DNA of 64,000 bases from Thiotrichaceae bacterium (GCA_029939505.1 JAOZSV010000001.1:1-64000); one strand, 5' to 3'; positions 26,856 to 36,721 are shown, numbered from the stretch's first letter. Notes: a model not told the origin generated them from the sequence alone. Numbers and translations: made by a program.

Positions 26856-28580
26856 ATGAAACAAATACCTTATGGCATCTCCAGCTATAAGACGATTCGC
26901 CAAAAAAAGGCTTATTATGTGGATAAAACTCATTATATTCCACAAATTGAATCAGCCGGTGATTATCTCTTTCTAATTCGTCCTCGCCGATTTGGTAAAT
27001 CGTCGCTATTGAGCATGTTAGAATGCTATTATGACATTGCACGAACAGAAGAATTTGAGGCTTTGTTTGCCGATACCTATATTCATGCACATCCAACACC
27101 AGAGAAAAATGCCCATCTCATTTTGAAGTTTGACTTTTCCCAAGTCAATTCGGAGATTGATGAAGTGGAAACCTCGTTCCAAGAATATATAGATTCTTGT
27201 ATATTCCTTTTTTGTGAAAAATACCCTAATCTTTTTGAAAAGAGGTATCTTTCAATGATGGAAACGAAGAAAACCCCTTATGCGAAATTGAAACTGTTAC
27301 TCAGTTATATTGGCTCAAAAGGCTTAAAAACTTATATTCTAATTGATGAATATGATAACTTCACTAACACGATTCTGACGACAGCTGGGCAAAGCCACTA
27401 TCAGAAATTAACCCATGGCACGGGTTTCTTTCGCTTTTTCTTTAGTGTGTTAAAAGGGGCGACTGGCGAAGTAGATAGTGGTATTAGTCGTCTGTTTATC
27501 ACTGGCGTTTCACCCGTCACGATGGATGATGTCACCAGTGGTTTTAATATTGGCTTAAATATCAGTTTATACCCAAACTTTAACGAGATTTTGGGGCTGA
27601 ACGAACAGAATGTGACGACAATATTGAAGTATTATCAAGAACAGGGCTGCACATTACCAGATTTGAATGAAACACTTGCCCTGATGAAAGTGTGGTATGG
27701 CAATTACCTTTTTTCAAGAACGGCTTCAAATCATCTCTTTAATACCGATATGGTACTTTACTTCTTGAAAAACTTCATGGCTTATGAAACAATTCCTGAT
27801 GAGATGGTTGATCCCAATATCAAAGTCGATTACAGCAAACTACGCCATTTAGTGGTTCTTGATAGACGGCTCAACGGCAACTTTAGTCGTTTAAAGGCGA
27901 TTATCGAAACAGGGCAAATTAATGCTGAAATTGCTATTAGCTTTCCAGTTGAAGATTTAATCAAACCGAATAACTTTATCTCGTTGTTATACTATTTTGG
28001 TTTATTAAGCTACCGAGATGAAGAAGAATTGATTATTCCCAATCGCACTGTCAAAAAATTGATGTATAGTTATCTGCGCGATGGCTATGAAGAAGTCGAT
28101 GTGTTTAGCATTGATTTATGGCAATTTGCTAACTTTGTTCGCAACATGGCGTACATTGGTGAATGGAAACCCGTTTTTGAATTTTTGGCTCAAGAAGTGG
28201 AGAAGCAAACTTCCATTCGGGATTATTTGAGCGGAGAAAAAGTGATCCAAACCTTTTTGTTAGCTTACCTGAATGTGACGGATTATTATATCACACGCAC
28301 TGAAGAAGAAATGGGAAAAGGCTTTGTCGATTTATACCTTGAACCCTTTTTGGCAAAATATGTGAAAGTCAAATATGGTTATTTGATTGAACTGAAATAC
28401 ATCACGCGAGGCGATTTCACCCAGGAATTGCTTCAAGAAAAGATTGAAGCTGCCAAAAATCAACTACAACAATATGCCACCGATTCACGAGTCATTGAGG
28501 GCAATCGGGGGATCAATTTGCGATTGATTATGTTGATTTTTAGTGGCTGGGAACTGGTTCATTTGGAAGAAGTGACTTAA
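26856..28580 (+). CDS. AAA-ATPase-like / PD-(D/E)XK nuclease protein (copy 2)
   Basis: Close paralogue of the 16867 gene, with the same length (574 residues), the same opening (IPYGISSYKTIRQKKAYYVD), Walker A RPRRFGKSSLL, Walker B TYILIDEYDNFTN and C-terminal YLIELKYI core. Over most of the protein the two differ at only scattered residues, but residues about 105-165 are largely different (QEYIDSCIFLFCEKYPNLF here), so recombination with a third copy is likely. The start follows TATGGAGTTTAATA, a weak Shine-Dalgarno shared by both copies. The region upstream also shows similarity to the other copy for about 20 bp only. Confidence 0.85.
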   Translation: MKQIPYGISSYKTIRQKKAYYVDKTHYIPQIESAGDYLFLIRPRRFGKSSLLSMLECYYDIARTEEFEALFADTYIHAHPTPEKNAHLILKFDFSQVNSEIDEVETSFQEYIDSCIFLFCEKYPNLFEKRYLSMMETKKTPYAKLKLLLSYIGSKGLKTYILIDEYDNFTNTILTTAGQSHYQKLTHGTGFFRFFFSVLKGATGEVDSGISRLFITGVSPVTMDDVTSGFNIGLNISLYPNFNEILGLNEQNVTTILKYYQEQGCTLPDLNETLALMKVWYGNYLFSRTASNHLFNTDMVLYFLKNFMAYETIPDEMVDPNIKVDYSKLRHLVVLDRRLNGNFSRLKAIIETGQINAEIAISFPVEDLIKPNNFISLLYYFGLLSYRDEEELIIPNRTVKKLMYSYLRDGYEEVDVFSIDLWQFANFVRNMAYIGEWKPVFEFLAQEVEKQTSIRDYLSGEKVIQTFLLAYLNVTDYYITRTEEEMGKGFVDLYLEPFLAKYVKVKYGYLIELKYITRGDFTQELLQEKIEAAKNQLQQYATDSRVIEGNRGINLRLIMLIFSGWELVHLEEVT

Positions 28581-28717
28581 ATTTTAAGAATAACTCGCTG
28601 TCATTAAGTAATTAAACATGGGCGAACACGCAGGTTCGCCCCTACAGTTCTTAAATACGCGGAATTTTGGCTGTGTGCCCTTATAGCCCTGTGCCAACTC
28701 AAATAAGGAGATAATCC

Positions 28718-29536
28718 ATGCAAATCGCACCTTTAAACAATCAAGTGGTTTTTAAAAAACTACTGTCAGATGAAGAAATACTCAAAACTTTTATCAAAGA
28801 CTTTTTGGATATTGATATCACTCCCCAATCTATTGAAGTTGAAAAGAAGTTTGTTCCCCCCATCGGCGGTGTTGATTTTGAAATTGATATTTTTGTTGAT
28901 GATCCAATCCACCGTTTAGTCATTGAAATCCAAAGAGAACGCTATGATTACGATTTTGATCGCTTTTGGCATTATCATATCGCCTCGCAGTTAGAATTAG
29001 TCAAAAGCCACAAAGAGTACAAGTTAGATCGTACTGTCTATACCATCGTTTGGTTTACCCGTAAAGTGCGTGAGAAACAATACCAACGGAGTTTAATGAC
29101 GACTAACCAAGTCACGACAACGGAACAGGATGAATCCATGATACTGTATCCCCATCAGTTGTTTTTTCTTAATCCGTTTTATCTCAATGAGAAAACGCCT
29201 CAAGGGCTAGAAGATTGGATGACTTTGGTGGTGGAAAGTGTCAATAATCCTACCCATCCGAACATCAATTTGAAAAGACCGATTATACAAAAAGCGGCTA
29301 AGTTGATTGATGATGATGGATTAACGCCCAAAGAACGCATGGCGATTATAGACGAGCGGGATTACAATAATATGCGGCACAAGGAATGGGAAGATGGATT
29401 GCAACAAGGATTGCAAAAGGGATTACAAGCCGGACAAATAAAAATTGCCCGCAATTTGTTAGCAAAAGGACTTGACTATGCCTTCATTGCAGAAACCACC
29501 GGCTTGTCTATTGATGAGCTAGAATCTTTAACTTAA
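28718..29536 (+). CDS. Rpn-like PD-(D/E)XK nuclease family protein
   Basis: A 272-residue protein of the recombination-promoting nuclease/putative transposase group (Rpn, PD-(D/E)XK). The core reads GGVDFEIDIFV with Asp57, then LVIEIQRE with Glu70 and Gln72 (ExQ, the usual variant in this family), and a helical WHYHIASQLE. The C-terminus carries the characteristic repeated QQGLQKGLQAG linker followed by a short helical domain (ARNLLAKGLDYAFIAETTGL). A good AAGGAG lies 8 bp before the ATG. Rpn proteins are linked to RecA-independent recombination or horizontally acquired genes. A dead relative lies at 53104. Confidence 0.88.
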   Translation: MQIAPLNNQVVFKKLLSDEEILKTFIKDFLDIDITPQSIEVEKKFVPPIGGVDFEIDIFVDDPIHRLVIEIQRERYDYDFDRFWHYHIASQLELVKSHKEYKLDRTVYTIVWFTRKVREKQYQRSLMTTNQVTTTEQDESMILYPHQLFFLNPFYLNEKTPQGLEDWMTLVVESVNNPTHPNINLKRPIIQKAAKLIDDDGLTPKERMAIIDERDYNNMRHKEWEDGLQQGLQKGLQAGQIKIARNLLAKGLDYAFIAETTGLSIDELESLT

Positions 29537-29540
29537 CCTA

Positions 29541-29660
29541 AACGACAAGGATTGTATATAATAAAGGATAAGAAAACGAAGCATGACCACGAATCCCTTA
29601 TAAAAAACAATCCCTATAGTTGTTTTTAATCCTTTTTTATATACAATCCTTGTAGTTGGT
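29541..29660. repeat. Dispersed AACGACARGGATTG repeat, copy 2
   Basis: AACGACAAGGATTGTATATA at the left is matched by the inverted TATATACAATCCTTGTAGTT at the right, with CCACGAATCCCTTATA between them. It fills the space between the Rpn-like gene and the exoprotein gene. Confidence 0.85.
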
Positions 29661-29672
29661 ATTACTATAATT

Positions 29673-32108
29673 ATGTTGAAAAAATCACGTTATTTATTAG
29701 CAATTCCTATATTAATCAGTAGTTTATCCACAAACGCCGAAATCACTCTCGACGGCACACTCGGACGTAGTGGCGCATTGCCTGGCCCTGACTATCAAAT
29801 TGGGGCAGACTTGGGCAAGCAACATGGTGGCAATCTTTTCCACAGCTTTCAAGACTTTAACTTGAATCGTGCAGAAAGTGCCACGTTTTCTGGTCCCAAT
29901 AGTGTCAACAACGTTATCAGTCGCGTCACTGGCGGAAATCCCTCACAGATTGACGGGTTAATTCGTTCAACCATTCCCAACGCTGATATGTATTTTCTCA
30001 ATCCGCATGGGATTATGTTTGGAAAAAACGCAAGATTGGATGTGCAAGGGGGGTTTCATGCCAGCACCGCAGATTATATCGGCTTAAAAAATGAAGGACG
30101 GTTCGATGCGACAAATCCTAGACATAGCTTATTGACCGTATCCCCGGTAGAATCATTTGGATTTTTAGATAACAAAATAGCGGGTATTTCCATTGAGGGA
30201 ATTGGCGAAATGGCTAAAGTGGATGGAGAAGGTAGCATGACAGGATTAGTTGTACCAAACAGGAAAACTTTGTCACTGATTGGGGGAAATATTGAAATAA
30301 CCGGAAGCTATTATCATAATGACGAATATATCCGTGAATATCAAGGTTATATTAGACATCTCGGTAATCTGACTGCGGCAAGCGGCAGAATTAATCTGGC
30401 CAGCGTCGCTTCAAAGGGGGAAGTGATACCAACCCATTCTACCCTAGACGTATCCACATTCAATGAATTAGGAAAAATAATTCTTTCTAAAAAATCACTG
30501 CTAGAAGTGAGTGGTCCAACGACAGGTAGTGTATTTATCCGAGCAGACGAATTAATGGTCAGTGACGCAAGTCGGATTTTTAGTAACATACATTATAGAG
30601 AAGGTAATGTCGTATTTTCTAATGAGAATCATCATGATCATGATCATGCTCGTATTGATATAGAAGTTCGGAATCTTTCTGTTACTGAGCAAAGCTGGAT
30701 TGCTGGTTATTCGTTTACGGCTGGAAATCTGGGTCATATCTTAATTCTGGCTGATCATATTTTTTTAAATAACGGAAGTTGGATAAATAGTCAATCTTAC
30801 ACCAGTGGAAACACGGGCAATATTTCAATTAAAACTCATTCTATCTGTATAAAGGATAGTGGTATTGCTGTCATTGCTCGTAATACCGGTAATGCGGGTA
30901 ATATTTATATTCAAGCCACAGAAAAAATTCGCGTGAGCGGTGCTGATAAAACAGCCGGTTGGTCTAGTAGCATTCTATCAATTGCTACTCCTAATGATAA
31001 GAATATTGTAGGTGGAACAGGAGGAGATATTTTGCTAGAAACGGGAGAACTTATCCTTAAAAAGGGTGCACAAATTAGTAGTAGTACGATTGCTGGTGAA
31101 GGAAAACAAAGCAGCAAAGCCGGTGATATTACAATTCAGGCAACCGGTACAATTCAACTTTCTGGTGTTAATCCGTATGGTGAAAATGAAAATGGCCTTG
31201 GTTCAGGTATTTATGTTCGTTCTAAAGGTAACAATGCGGGTGATGCAGGTTCCCTCTCCTTAACGGCCAGTGCATTATCTATCACAGAAGGTGCTGAGAT
31301 GAGTGCGAGTACATCAGGGCGCGGGCAAGGAGGACATATTAATCTCAATATCAATGGTCCAACCTCTATTTCTGGAAATTCAGCACATATTATATTAGAA
31401 GAACCAAAAAAGAGTCAATTAGATTTTCAGAGAGAGTTCCCCAATTATCAAAAGAATAGAATTGCTATAAGTGGTATTTACGGCAATTCATTTAGTCATG
31501 CCAACGATGCGGGTGAAGCGGGTACGATTAAAATAAAAACTCATCATCTTAACCTGACAGAGGGTGCTTTAATTAACACTTCTACAAAACAAGCCAGTGG
31601 GGGTCATATCACGATAACAACACCAAATTTGCTCTATTTACAAGATAGTGAAATCACAACAAGCGTACACGGTGGCAAGGATGATGGGGGTAATATTACC
31701 ATTAAAAATCCCACTTTTGTGGTATTGAATCAAGGCAAAATAATCGCTCAAGCTGATGAAGGGCATGGTGGCGATATTTATATTAAATCTGAGCAATTTG
31801 TCACTTCTCCAAATAGCTTGGTGAGCGCCTCCTCAAGATTAGGAATAGATGGTGAAGTCAAGATTGATTCCCCTGAGATGGATATGGAAGGATTTTTAGT
31901 GGTATTACCAGGTGGGTTTATAGAGGCAAGTCATCCAATGGAAACACTCTGTGATCAAACTAAAAAAATGAATCATTTTTTCATCAAACAAAGTGAAGGA
32001 GTTCCTAATTCACCAGAAGATTTATTACCGAGTGGACCATTTTTGTCGGATAAAGCAAATACCAAGACTTACCAATCCAGCGTGATTCCAGAAGAGCAGT
32101 TGTTTTAA
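29673..32108 (+). CDS. Two-partner-secretion exoprotein with haemagglutination-activity domain
   Basis: A secreted TpsA-type protein of 811 residues. A signal peptide ends near SLSTNA (residue 23). The TPS domain follows: GGNLFHSFQDFNL, FSGPNSVNNVISRVTGGNPS, IDGLIRSTIPNADMYFLNPH, GIMFGKNARLDVQGGFHAST, all typical of filamentous haemagglutinin N-termini. The rest is a repetitive right-handed beta-helix (GNIYIQATEKIRV, AGDITIQATG, GGHITITTP) with a Cys-containing end, as in the shorter cyanobacterial and Beggiatoa-type versions. No TpsB outer-membrane pore is present in the window, so it must use one encoded elsewhere. The start codon lacks a clear Shine-Dalgarno. Confidence 0.9.
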   Translation: MLKKSRYLLAIPILISSLSTNAEITLDGTLGRSGALPGPDYQIGADLGKQHGGNLFHSFQDFNLNRAESATFSGPNSVNNVISRVTGGNPSQIDGLIRSTIPNADMYFLNPHGIMFGKNARLDVQGGFHASTADYIGLKNEGRFDATNPRHSLLTVSPVESFGFLDNKIAGISIEGIGEMAKVDGEGSMTGLVVPNRKTLSLIGGNIEITGSYYHNDEYIREYQGYIRHLGNLTAASGRINLASVASKGEVIPTHSTLDVSTFNELGKIILSKKSLLEVSGPTTGSVFIRADELMVSDASRIFSNIHYREGNVVFSNENHHDHDHARIDIEVRNLSVTEQSWIAGYSFTAGNLGHILILADHIFLNNGSWINSQSYTSGNTGNISIKTHSICIKDSGIAVIARNTGNAGNIYIQATEKIRVSGADKTAGWSSSILSIATPNDKNIVGGTGGDILLETGELILKKGAQISSSTIAGEGKQSSKAGDITIQATGTIQLSGVNPYGENENGLGSGIYVRSKGNNAGDAGSLSLTASALSITEGAEMSASTSGRGQGGHINLNINGPTSISGNSAHIILEEPKKSQLDFQREFPNYQKNRIAISGIYGNSFSHANDAGEAGTIKIKTHHLNLTEGALINTSTKQASGGHITITTPNLLYLQDSEITTSVHGGKDDGGNITIKNPTFVVLNQGKIIAQADEGHGGDIYIKSEQFVTSPNSLVSASSRLGIDGEVKIDSPEMDMEGFLVVLPGGFIEASHPMETLCDQTKKMNHFFIKQSEGVPNSPEDLLPSGPFLSDKANTKTYQSSVIPEEQLF

Positions 32109-32129
32109 AAGGTAATAGTACAACGGATT

Positions 32130-32170
32130 GATGAACAGGATTTTTAATATCCGCTTTAATCCTGTTCATC
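32130..32170. terminator. Hairpin after the exoprotein gene
   Basis: GATGAACAGGATT pairs with AATCCTGTTCATC, followed by CTTTTAATCC. It lies 22 bp after the exoprotein stop and could end its transcript. Confidence 0.6.
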
Positions 32171-32221
32171 TTTTAATCCCCACCTTAAATGTATTTTATC
32201 ATGGATTAAAGGAAAAAAAAC

Positions 32222-33880
32222 ATGCGTGAATTTAACACAACAGGCCCTTGTGATCCGGCAAAACATTACACCGTCATGCGTGAAGCATTCATGGCAACCA
32301 GTTTGGAAAAAGTCAAAAAAGGACGCTATTTTACTCTCTTCGCGCCCAGACAAGCAGGAAAAACGACTTTCTTTCAATTAATGATAGAAAGGCTAAAAGA
32401 ATCTTATACACCCGTTTGGATCACTTTTGAAAACCTAACCACGGTAAATAAAGAAACATTCTATCAGGATTTTGATGAACAGCTTAAAGAGGAATTACTA
32501 CAATACGGTTTTCAAACGGATTATTCCATCACAGAACCACGTAGTCTGGGGAATTTTTTTAAAAAGCCTCATCAAATCAAACCCATAGTCTTGGTGATTG
32601 ACGAATTTGAAGGTATCCCAGATAGTGTGTTAAGCGAAGTCATGCACAGTTTCCGGAAAATCTATCACAAAAGAGAATACCATCGCCTACATTCTCTGCT
32701 CTTGGTGGGTGTGAGTACGATTGCAGAGTTGGTGATTTCCTCAGCATCGCCCTTTAACATTACAGAGGAATTACAAATTCCTTATTTCACTCAAGAAGAA
32801 GTAAATGAACTCATAAAGCAATATGTGACTGAATCAAAACAGGTTTTTGAAGAAAATGTCATCAAAACAATCTATGACAATACTCAGGGGCAACCGGGGC
32901 TAGTCTGTGCATTATGTTCTTATCTCGTTGAAAAATTAGCAACGAATCGGCACAAACCGGTGACGATAGAACATTATTATAAAGCCCAACATCATTTCCT
33001 CACGGAACGGTTTGACAAAAACATCATCAATATCGTTCAAAAAGCCCGGGGGAAAAGAAATTTCATGCTGAAACTGCTTTTCGACGAAGAGCCATTGCCC
33101 TTTTCAATTCACGAACCCGATATCGCATGGCTATATGCGAACGGTGTGATTGATAAGGATAACGGGGAGACAAACATACTGGTTCCGCTGTACAAAAAGG
33201 TCTTGATTACCGCGTTTCGCCCGTCGATAAACGGAGAAAGCAGACATTATCTCAACTCGCCTGATGAGACGATTAACCAATATCTGACACCTGATGGGGA
33301 ATTAAATGTCAATGCGTTGCTGGAAGAATACCGGGCCTACATTCGTCGGCGAGGTTTTCGGGCTTTTGATACGGAACATTTGAAAGAAGCCGCTTGGCAT
33401 TACTCCCTTGACGGTTTTATCAATTTCTTTATTCAGTGTCTCGGCGGGCAGACGTTTGTCGAAGTGCCAACGGGTCGAGGAAGAACAGATATACTCATTC
33501 TCTATCAAAACCAGAAATACGTCATTGAAACCAAACGGTTTGTTAATCATTACTATTTTAAGCAGGGCAAAGGACAACTCGTCAAATATCTGAAATCAGA
33601 AGGCATTTCTGAAGGGTACTATGTGGTTTTCAGCAACAGACATACCGAAAAAGACGAACTGTTTTCAGAGGAACTGATTCAGGGGAAACGGATAACTACC
33701 CATCTCATTCCGACAAAGTTTGAACAACCAAGCCGTCTTCCCGTGCTAGACGAACTGAAGTTGACCGAATCAGAAAAGATTGCCAACAACATGCTCAAAA
33801 TGGAAACGTTTTCAATCGAACAAATTCGTCAAGCAACCAATGTGAGTCTTGACAGAATTAAACAGCTATCTGTTCAGTAA
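32222..33880 (+). CDS. AAA_35-like ATPase fused to PD-(D/E)XK domain (copy 2)
   Basis: A 552-residue relative of 24981. Its first 55 residues (NTTGPCDPAKHYTVMREAFM, Walker A APRQAGKTTFF) are identical to copy 3. Residues about 60-125 (MIERLKESYTPVWITFENLT) differ from both others, the Walker B region matches copy 3, and the nuclease core (VPTGRGRTDILILYQNQKYV, IETKRF) matches copy 1. It is thus a mosaic. An AAAGGA site precedes the ATG. Confidence 0.85.
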   Translation: MREFNTTGPCDPAKHYTVMREAFMATSLEKVKKGRYFTLFAPRQAGKTTFFQLMIERLKESYTPVWITFENLTTVNKETFYQDFDEQLKEELLQYGFQTDYSITEPRSLGNFFKKPHQIKPIVLVIDEFEGIPDSVLSEVMHSFRKIYHKREYHRLHSLLLVGVSTIAELVISSASPFNITEELQIPYFTQEEVNELIKQYVTESKQVFEENVIKTIYDNTQGQPGLVCALCSYLVEKLATNRHKPVTIEHYYKAQHHFLTERFDKNIINIVQKARGKRNFMLKLLFDEEPLPFSIHEPDIAWLYANGVIDKDNGETNILVPLYKKVLITAFRPSINGESRHYLNSPDETINQYLTPDGELNVNALLEEYRAYIRRRGFRAFDTEHLKEAAWHYSLDGFINFFIQCLGGQTFVEVPTGRGRTDILILYQNQKYVIETKRFVNHYYFKQGKGQLVKYLKSEGISEGYYVVFSNRHTEKDELFSEELIQGKRITTHLIPTKFEQPSRLPVLDELKLTESEKIANNMLKMETFSIEQIRQATNVSLDRIKQLSVQ

Positions 33881-33978
33881 TACAGCTTGTCACTATAGAC
33901 TTTCAGAACATTCAAAAAAACCTGACAGGTTTATCGTGTCAAATAATTTTTCTGAACATCTAGTTAAGGAAAAAGAAC

Positions 33979-35649
33979 ATGCGTGAATTTAACACAACAG
34001 GCCCTTGTGATCCGGCAAAACATTACACCGTCATGCGTGAAGCATTCATGGCAACCAGTTTGGAAAAAGTCAAAAAAGGACGCTATTTTACTCTCTTCGC
34101 GCCCAGACAAGCAGGAAAAACCACCTTTTTCAAACTGTTGTTGAATTTGATTGAGAAAGAGGGAAATTTAACAACTGTTTGGATCAGTTTTGAAAATCTG
34201 AAAACCGCCTCAAAAGAGGAATTTTATCAAGAGTTAAACCACGAACTTCACCGTGGACTTCCAAAAAAGGAAATTCCGTCTGAACTAACAATCCATAACT
34301 CAATTAGCTTGAGCCATTTTTTTGAAAACGCTCACAATCTGTCTAAACCCATAGTCTTGGTGATTGACGAATTTGAAGGCATCCCGGATAGTGTGTTAAG
34401 CGAAGTCATGCACACTTTCCGAAAAATATATCATAAAAGAGAATACCATCGCCTACATTCTCTACTCTTGGTGGGTGTGAGTACGATTGCGGAATTGGTG
34501 ATTTCCTCAGCATCGCCCTTTAACATTACAGAGGAATTACAGATTCCTTATTTCACTCAAGAAGAAGTGAATGAACTCATAAAGCAATATGTGACTGAAT
34601 CCAATCAGGTTTTTGAAGAAAATGTCATAAAAACAATCTATGAAAATACTCAGGGGCAACCGGGGCTAGTCTGTGCATTATGCTCACATTTGCTAACAAA
34701 AGTCGTCCCCGACAAAAGCCAGTCCGTGACGATGGCAAATTTTTACACCACACTTGGTTTTTTTCTCACCAAGAAATTTGATAAAAATATTCTGAATATT
34801 GTTCAGAAAGCCCAAGAAAAACGGGATTTTATGATAAAATTCCTTTTCAGGGATGAACCGGTGGCATTTACAATTGATGATCCAGATATTGCTTGGTTAT
34901 ATGCAAATGGTGTTGTTGATGAGACAGACGGTTATGTGAATATTCTGGTGCCGTTATATGCCAAACGCTTGATAAACGCATTTCGTCCGTTGATAAATGG
35001 AGAAACCCGACATTATATCAACTCGCCAGATGAGACGATTAATCAATATCTGACACCTAATGGGGAGTTAAATGTCAATGAATTGCTGAAAGAATACCGG
35101 GCATACATTCGTCGGCGAGGTTTTCGGGCTTTTGATACCGAACATCTGAAAGAAGCCGCTTGGCATTATTCCCTAGACGGTTTTATCAATTTCTTTATTC
35201 AGCGTCTTGGTGGACAAACTTATGTGGAAGTGCCGTCTGGAAGAGGGAGAACCGATATTTTGATCCGTTACAAAGGCGGCTCATATATCATCGAAACGAA
35301 GGTTTATTCCGATAACACCTATTTCAAAAGAGGCAAAGGACAACTGGTAGAATACCTGAAATCAGAAGGCATTTCTGAAGGGTACTATGTGGTTTTCAGC
35401 AACAGACATACCGAAAAAGACGAACTGTTTTCAGAGGAACTGATTCAGGGGAAACGGATAACTACCCATCTCATTCCGACAAAGTTTGAACAACCAAGCC
35501 GTCTTCCCGTGCTAGACGAACTGAAGTTGACCGAATCAGAAAAGATTGCCAACAACATGCTCAAAATGGAAACGTTTTCAATCGAACAAATCAGTCAAGC
35601 AACCAATGTGAGTCTTGACAGAATTAAAGCCTTGTCTGTTCTTCAATGA
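33979..35649 (+). CDS. AAA_35-like ATPase fused to PD-(D/E)XK domain (copy 3)
   Basis: A 556-residue tandem neighbour of copy 2, separated by 98 bp that contain a partial CCTGACAGG palindrome. The N-terminal 55 residues match copy 2, the following ATPase segment (EEFYQELNHELHRGLPKKE) follows copy 1, and the nuclease core has its own version: VPSGRGRTDILIRYKGGSYI then IETKVYSDNTYFKRGKGQL. The catalytic D..ExK pattern is kept. The tail from about EYLKSEGISEGYYV onward is nearly identical to copy 2. The mosaic points to frequent gene conversion among the three genes. Confidence 0.85.
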   Translation: MREFNTTGPCDPAKHYTVMREAFMATSLEKVKKGRYFTLFAPRQAGKTTFFKLLLNLIEKEGNLTTVWISFENLKTASKEEFYQELNHELHRGLPKKEIPSELTIHNSISLSHFFENAHNLSKPIVLVIDEFEGIPDSVLSEVMHTFRKIYHKREYHRLHSLLLVGVSTIAELVISSASPFNITEELQIPYFTQEEVNELIKQYVTESNQVFEENVIKTIYENTQGQPGLVCALCSHLLTKVVPDKSQSVTMANFYTTLGFFLTKKFDKNILNIVQKAQEKRDFMIKFLFRDEPVAFTIDDPDIAWLYANGVVDETDGYVNILVPLYAKRLINAFRPLINGETRHYINSPDETINQYLTPNGELNVNELLKEYRAYIRRRGFRAFDTEHLKEAAWHYSLDGFINFFIQRLGGQTYVEVPSGRGRTDILIRYKGGSYIIETKVYSDNTYFKRGKGQLVEYLKSEGISEGYYVVFSNRHTEKDELFSEELIQGKRITTHLIPTKFEQPSRLPVLDELKLTESEKIANNMLKMETFSIEQISQATNVSLDRIKALSVLQ

Positions 35650-35752
35650 GTTTTTTGTAACTCATTGATTTAACAAGAAACCTCTTATTGAATCAAGAAA
35701 AATTAGGTCACTATGTACTGAAGCACAACGTTCCCTTTGACTCTTTTTATTC

Positions 35753-36082
35753 TCACGCTGCTTGACTCAATGTTTCAGTCGCCCACTGATTGAGATTCTT
35801 TCCACTTATTTTAGCGGCGTTGGCAATGGCAGCGTGAACTTTAGGTGATATTCGCAAGATTATATCGCCTGAATAAGGTTGCTGTGGTGCTTTACCCATT
35901 TTTTCACAAGTTTTGAGGTAATCATTGACCGCTTCTTCAAAACTCTGGCGCAATTGATTAACCGAATCGCCGTGAAAACCAACAATATCACGAATATCAG
36001 CAAGATGCCCAACAAAGCACTCGTCTTCAGAACTATATTCAATATGGGCGGTATAACCTTTATAATTCATTGTATTATTCAT
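35753..36082 (-). CDS. hicB: HicB-like antitoxin
   Basis: This 109-residue protein has the HicB partial RNase H fold (NYKGYTAHIEYSSEDECFVG, then DIVGFHGDSVNQLRQSFEEA) and a C-terminal ribbon-helix-helix DNA-binding part (GDIILRISPKVHAAIANAAK). It normally neutralises HicA and represses the operon. It overlaps the hicA frame by 4 bp, with hicA first, the usual order. The RHH region and the interaction domain are intact. Convergent to the ATPase gene at 33979. Confidence 0.9.
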   Translation of the reverse strand: MNNTMNYKGYTAHIEYSSEDECFVGHLADIRDIVGFHGDSVNQLRQSFEEAVNDYLKTCEKMGKAPQQPYSGDIILRISPKVHAAIANAAKISGKNLNQWATETLSQAA

Positions 36083-36273
36083 GGTGTGACTCCAGCTTGT
36101 TCCAAAAAATAACGCGCATCACGTATTTGATACGGTTTAGCTTCCTTGTGGGGATGCGGGCGATGGAAACTACCAACCACTTCATTTAATACAAAACGCA
36201 CCCTAGAACCATCGCCTTCAATAATTTCAGCACCCAATGCCACAAACAACGATTCAATACGTGACCACTGCAT
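36079..36273 (-). CDS. hicA: HicA-like toxin, N-terminus apparently frameshifted
   Basis: HicA is a small dsRBD-fold mRNA interferase. The open frame starts at internal Met (MQWSRIESLF) and reads GDGSRVRF, then FHRPHPHKEAK and RYFLEQAGV, typical of the HicA subfamily with the active His in FHRPHP. The first 20 residues are missing. They are found just upstream in another frame: from an ATG at 36334 the sequence reads MNSKHYKTLEAIF and returns to the HicA frame as SEPVPKSMQW if one base is removed from a run of five A (36294-36298, plus strand). Either the toxin has been inactivated by a single-base insertion, a shorter product is made from Met 36273, or the run is a sequencing error. Confidence 0.8.
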   Translation of the reverse strand: MQWSRIESLFVALGAEIIEGDGSRVRFVLNEVVGSFHRPHPHKEAKPYQIRDARYFLEQAGVTP

Positions 36274-36334
36274 TGATTTTGGAACAGGTTCTGAAAAATA
36301 TTGCTTCTAATGTTTTGTAGTGTTTACTGTTCAT

Positions 36335-36721
36335 AAAGATTGAAAATAACGGGTCAATTTAATTTTTTCATCACTCATTGATTTCACCTGATATTTAGAA
36401 TTCCAGCTGAGAAATCGTTTCGAGCTTAGAAATCCGATTTTAGAACAAAAAAATCGGATTTCTTAAACCTCAGTTTCGAGCTTAGAAATCCGATTTTTGA
36501 AAAAAATCGCTTGAGCATACTTGGTTTATTGGAGTACAACTCCAATTTTAACTCATTGATATTAAGCGTTGAAGTCGAAATCCGATTTTTGAAAAAAATC
36601 GGATTTCTTAAACCTCAGTTTCGAGCTGAAAAATCATTTCGAGCTTATAAATCCGATTTTTTTTCAAAAATCGGATTTATTGAGCATACTTTGTTTATTG
36701 GAATACAACTCCAATTTTAAC
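36335..36721. repeat. Cluster of AAATCCGATTTTT hairpins
   Basis: No gene is visible. AAATCCGATTTT/AAAATCGGATTT hairpins occur about four times between 36436 and 36683, one broken in its right arm. They are interleaved with TTTCGAGCTTAGAAATCC and TATTGGAGTACAACTCCAAT units. The last unit (ACTCCAATTTTAACTCATTG) runs into the stop codon of the kinase gene. Confidence 0.88.
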
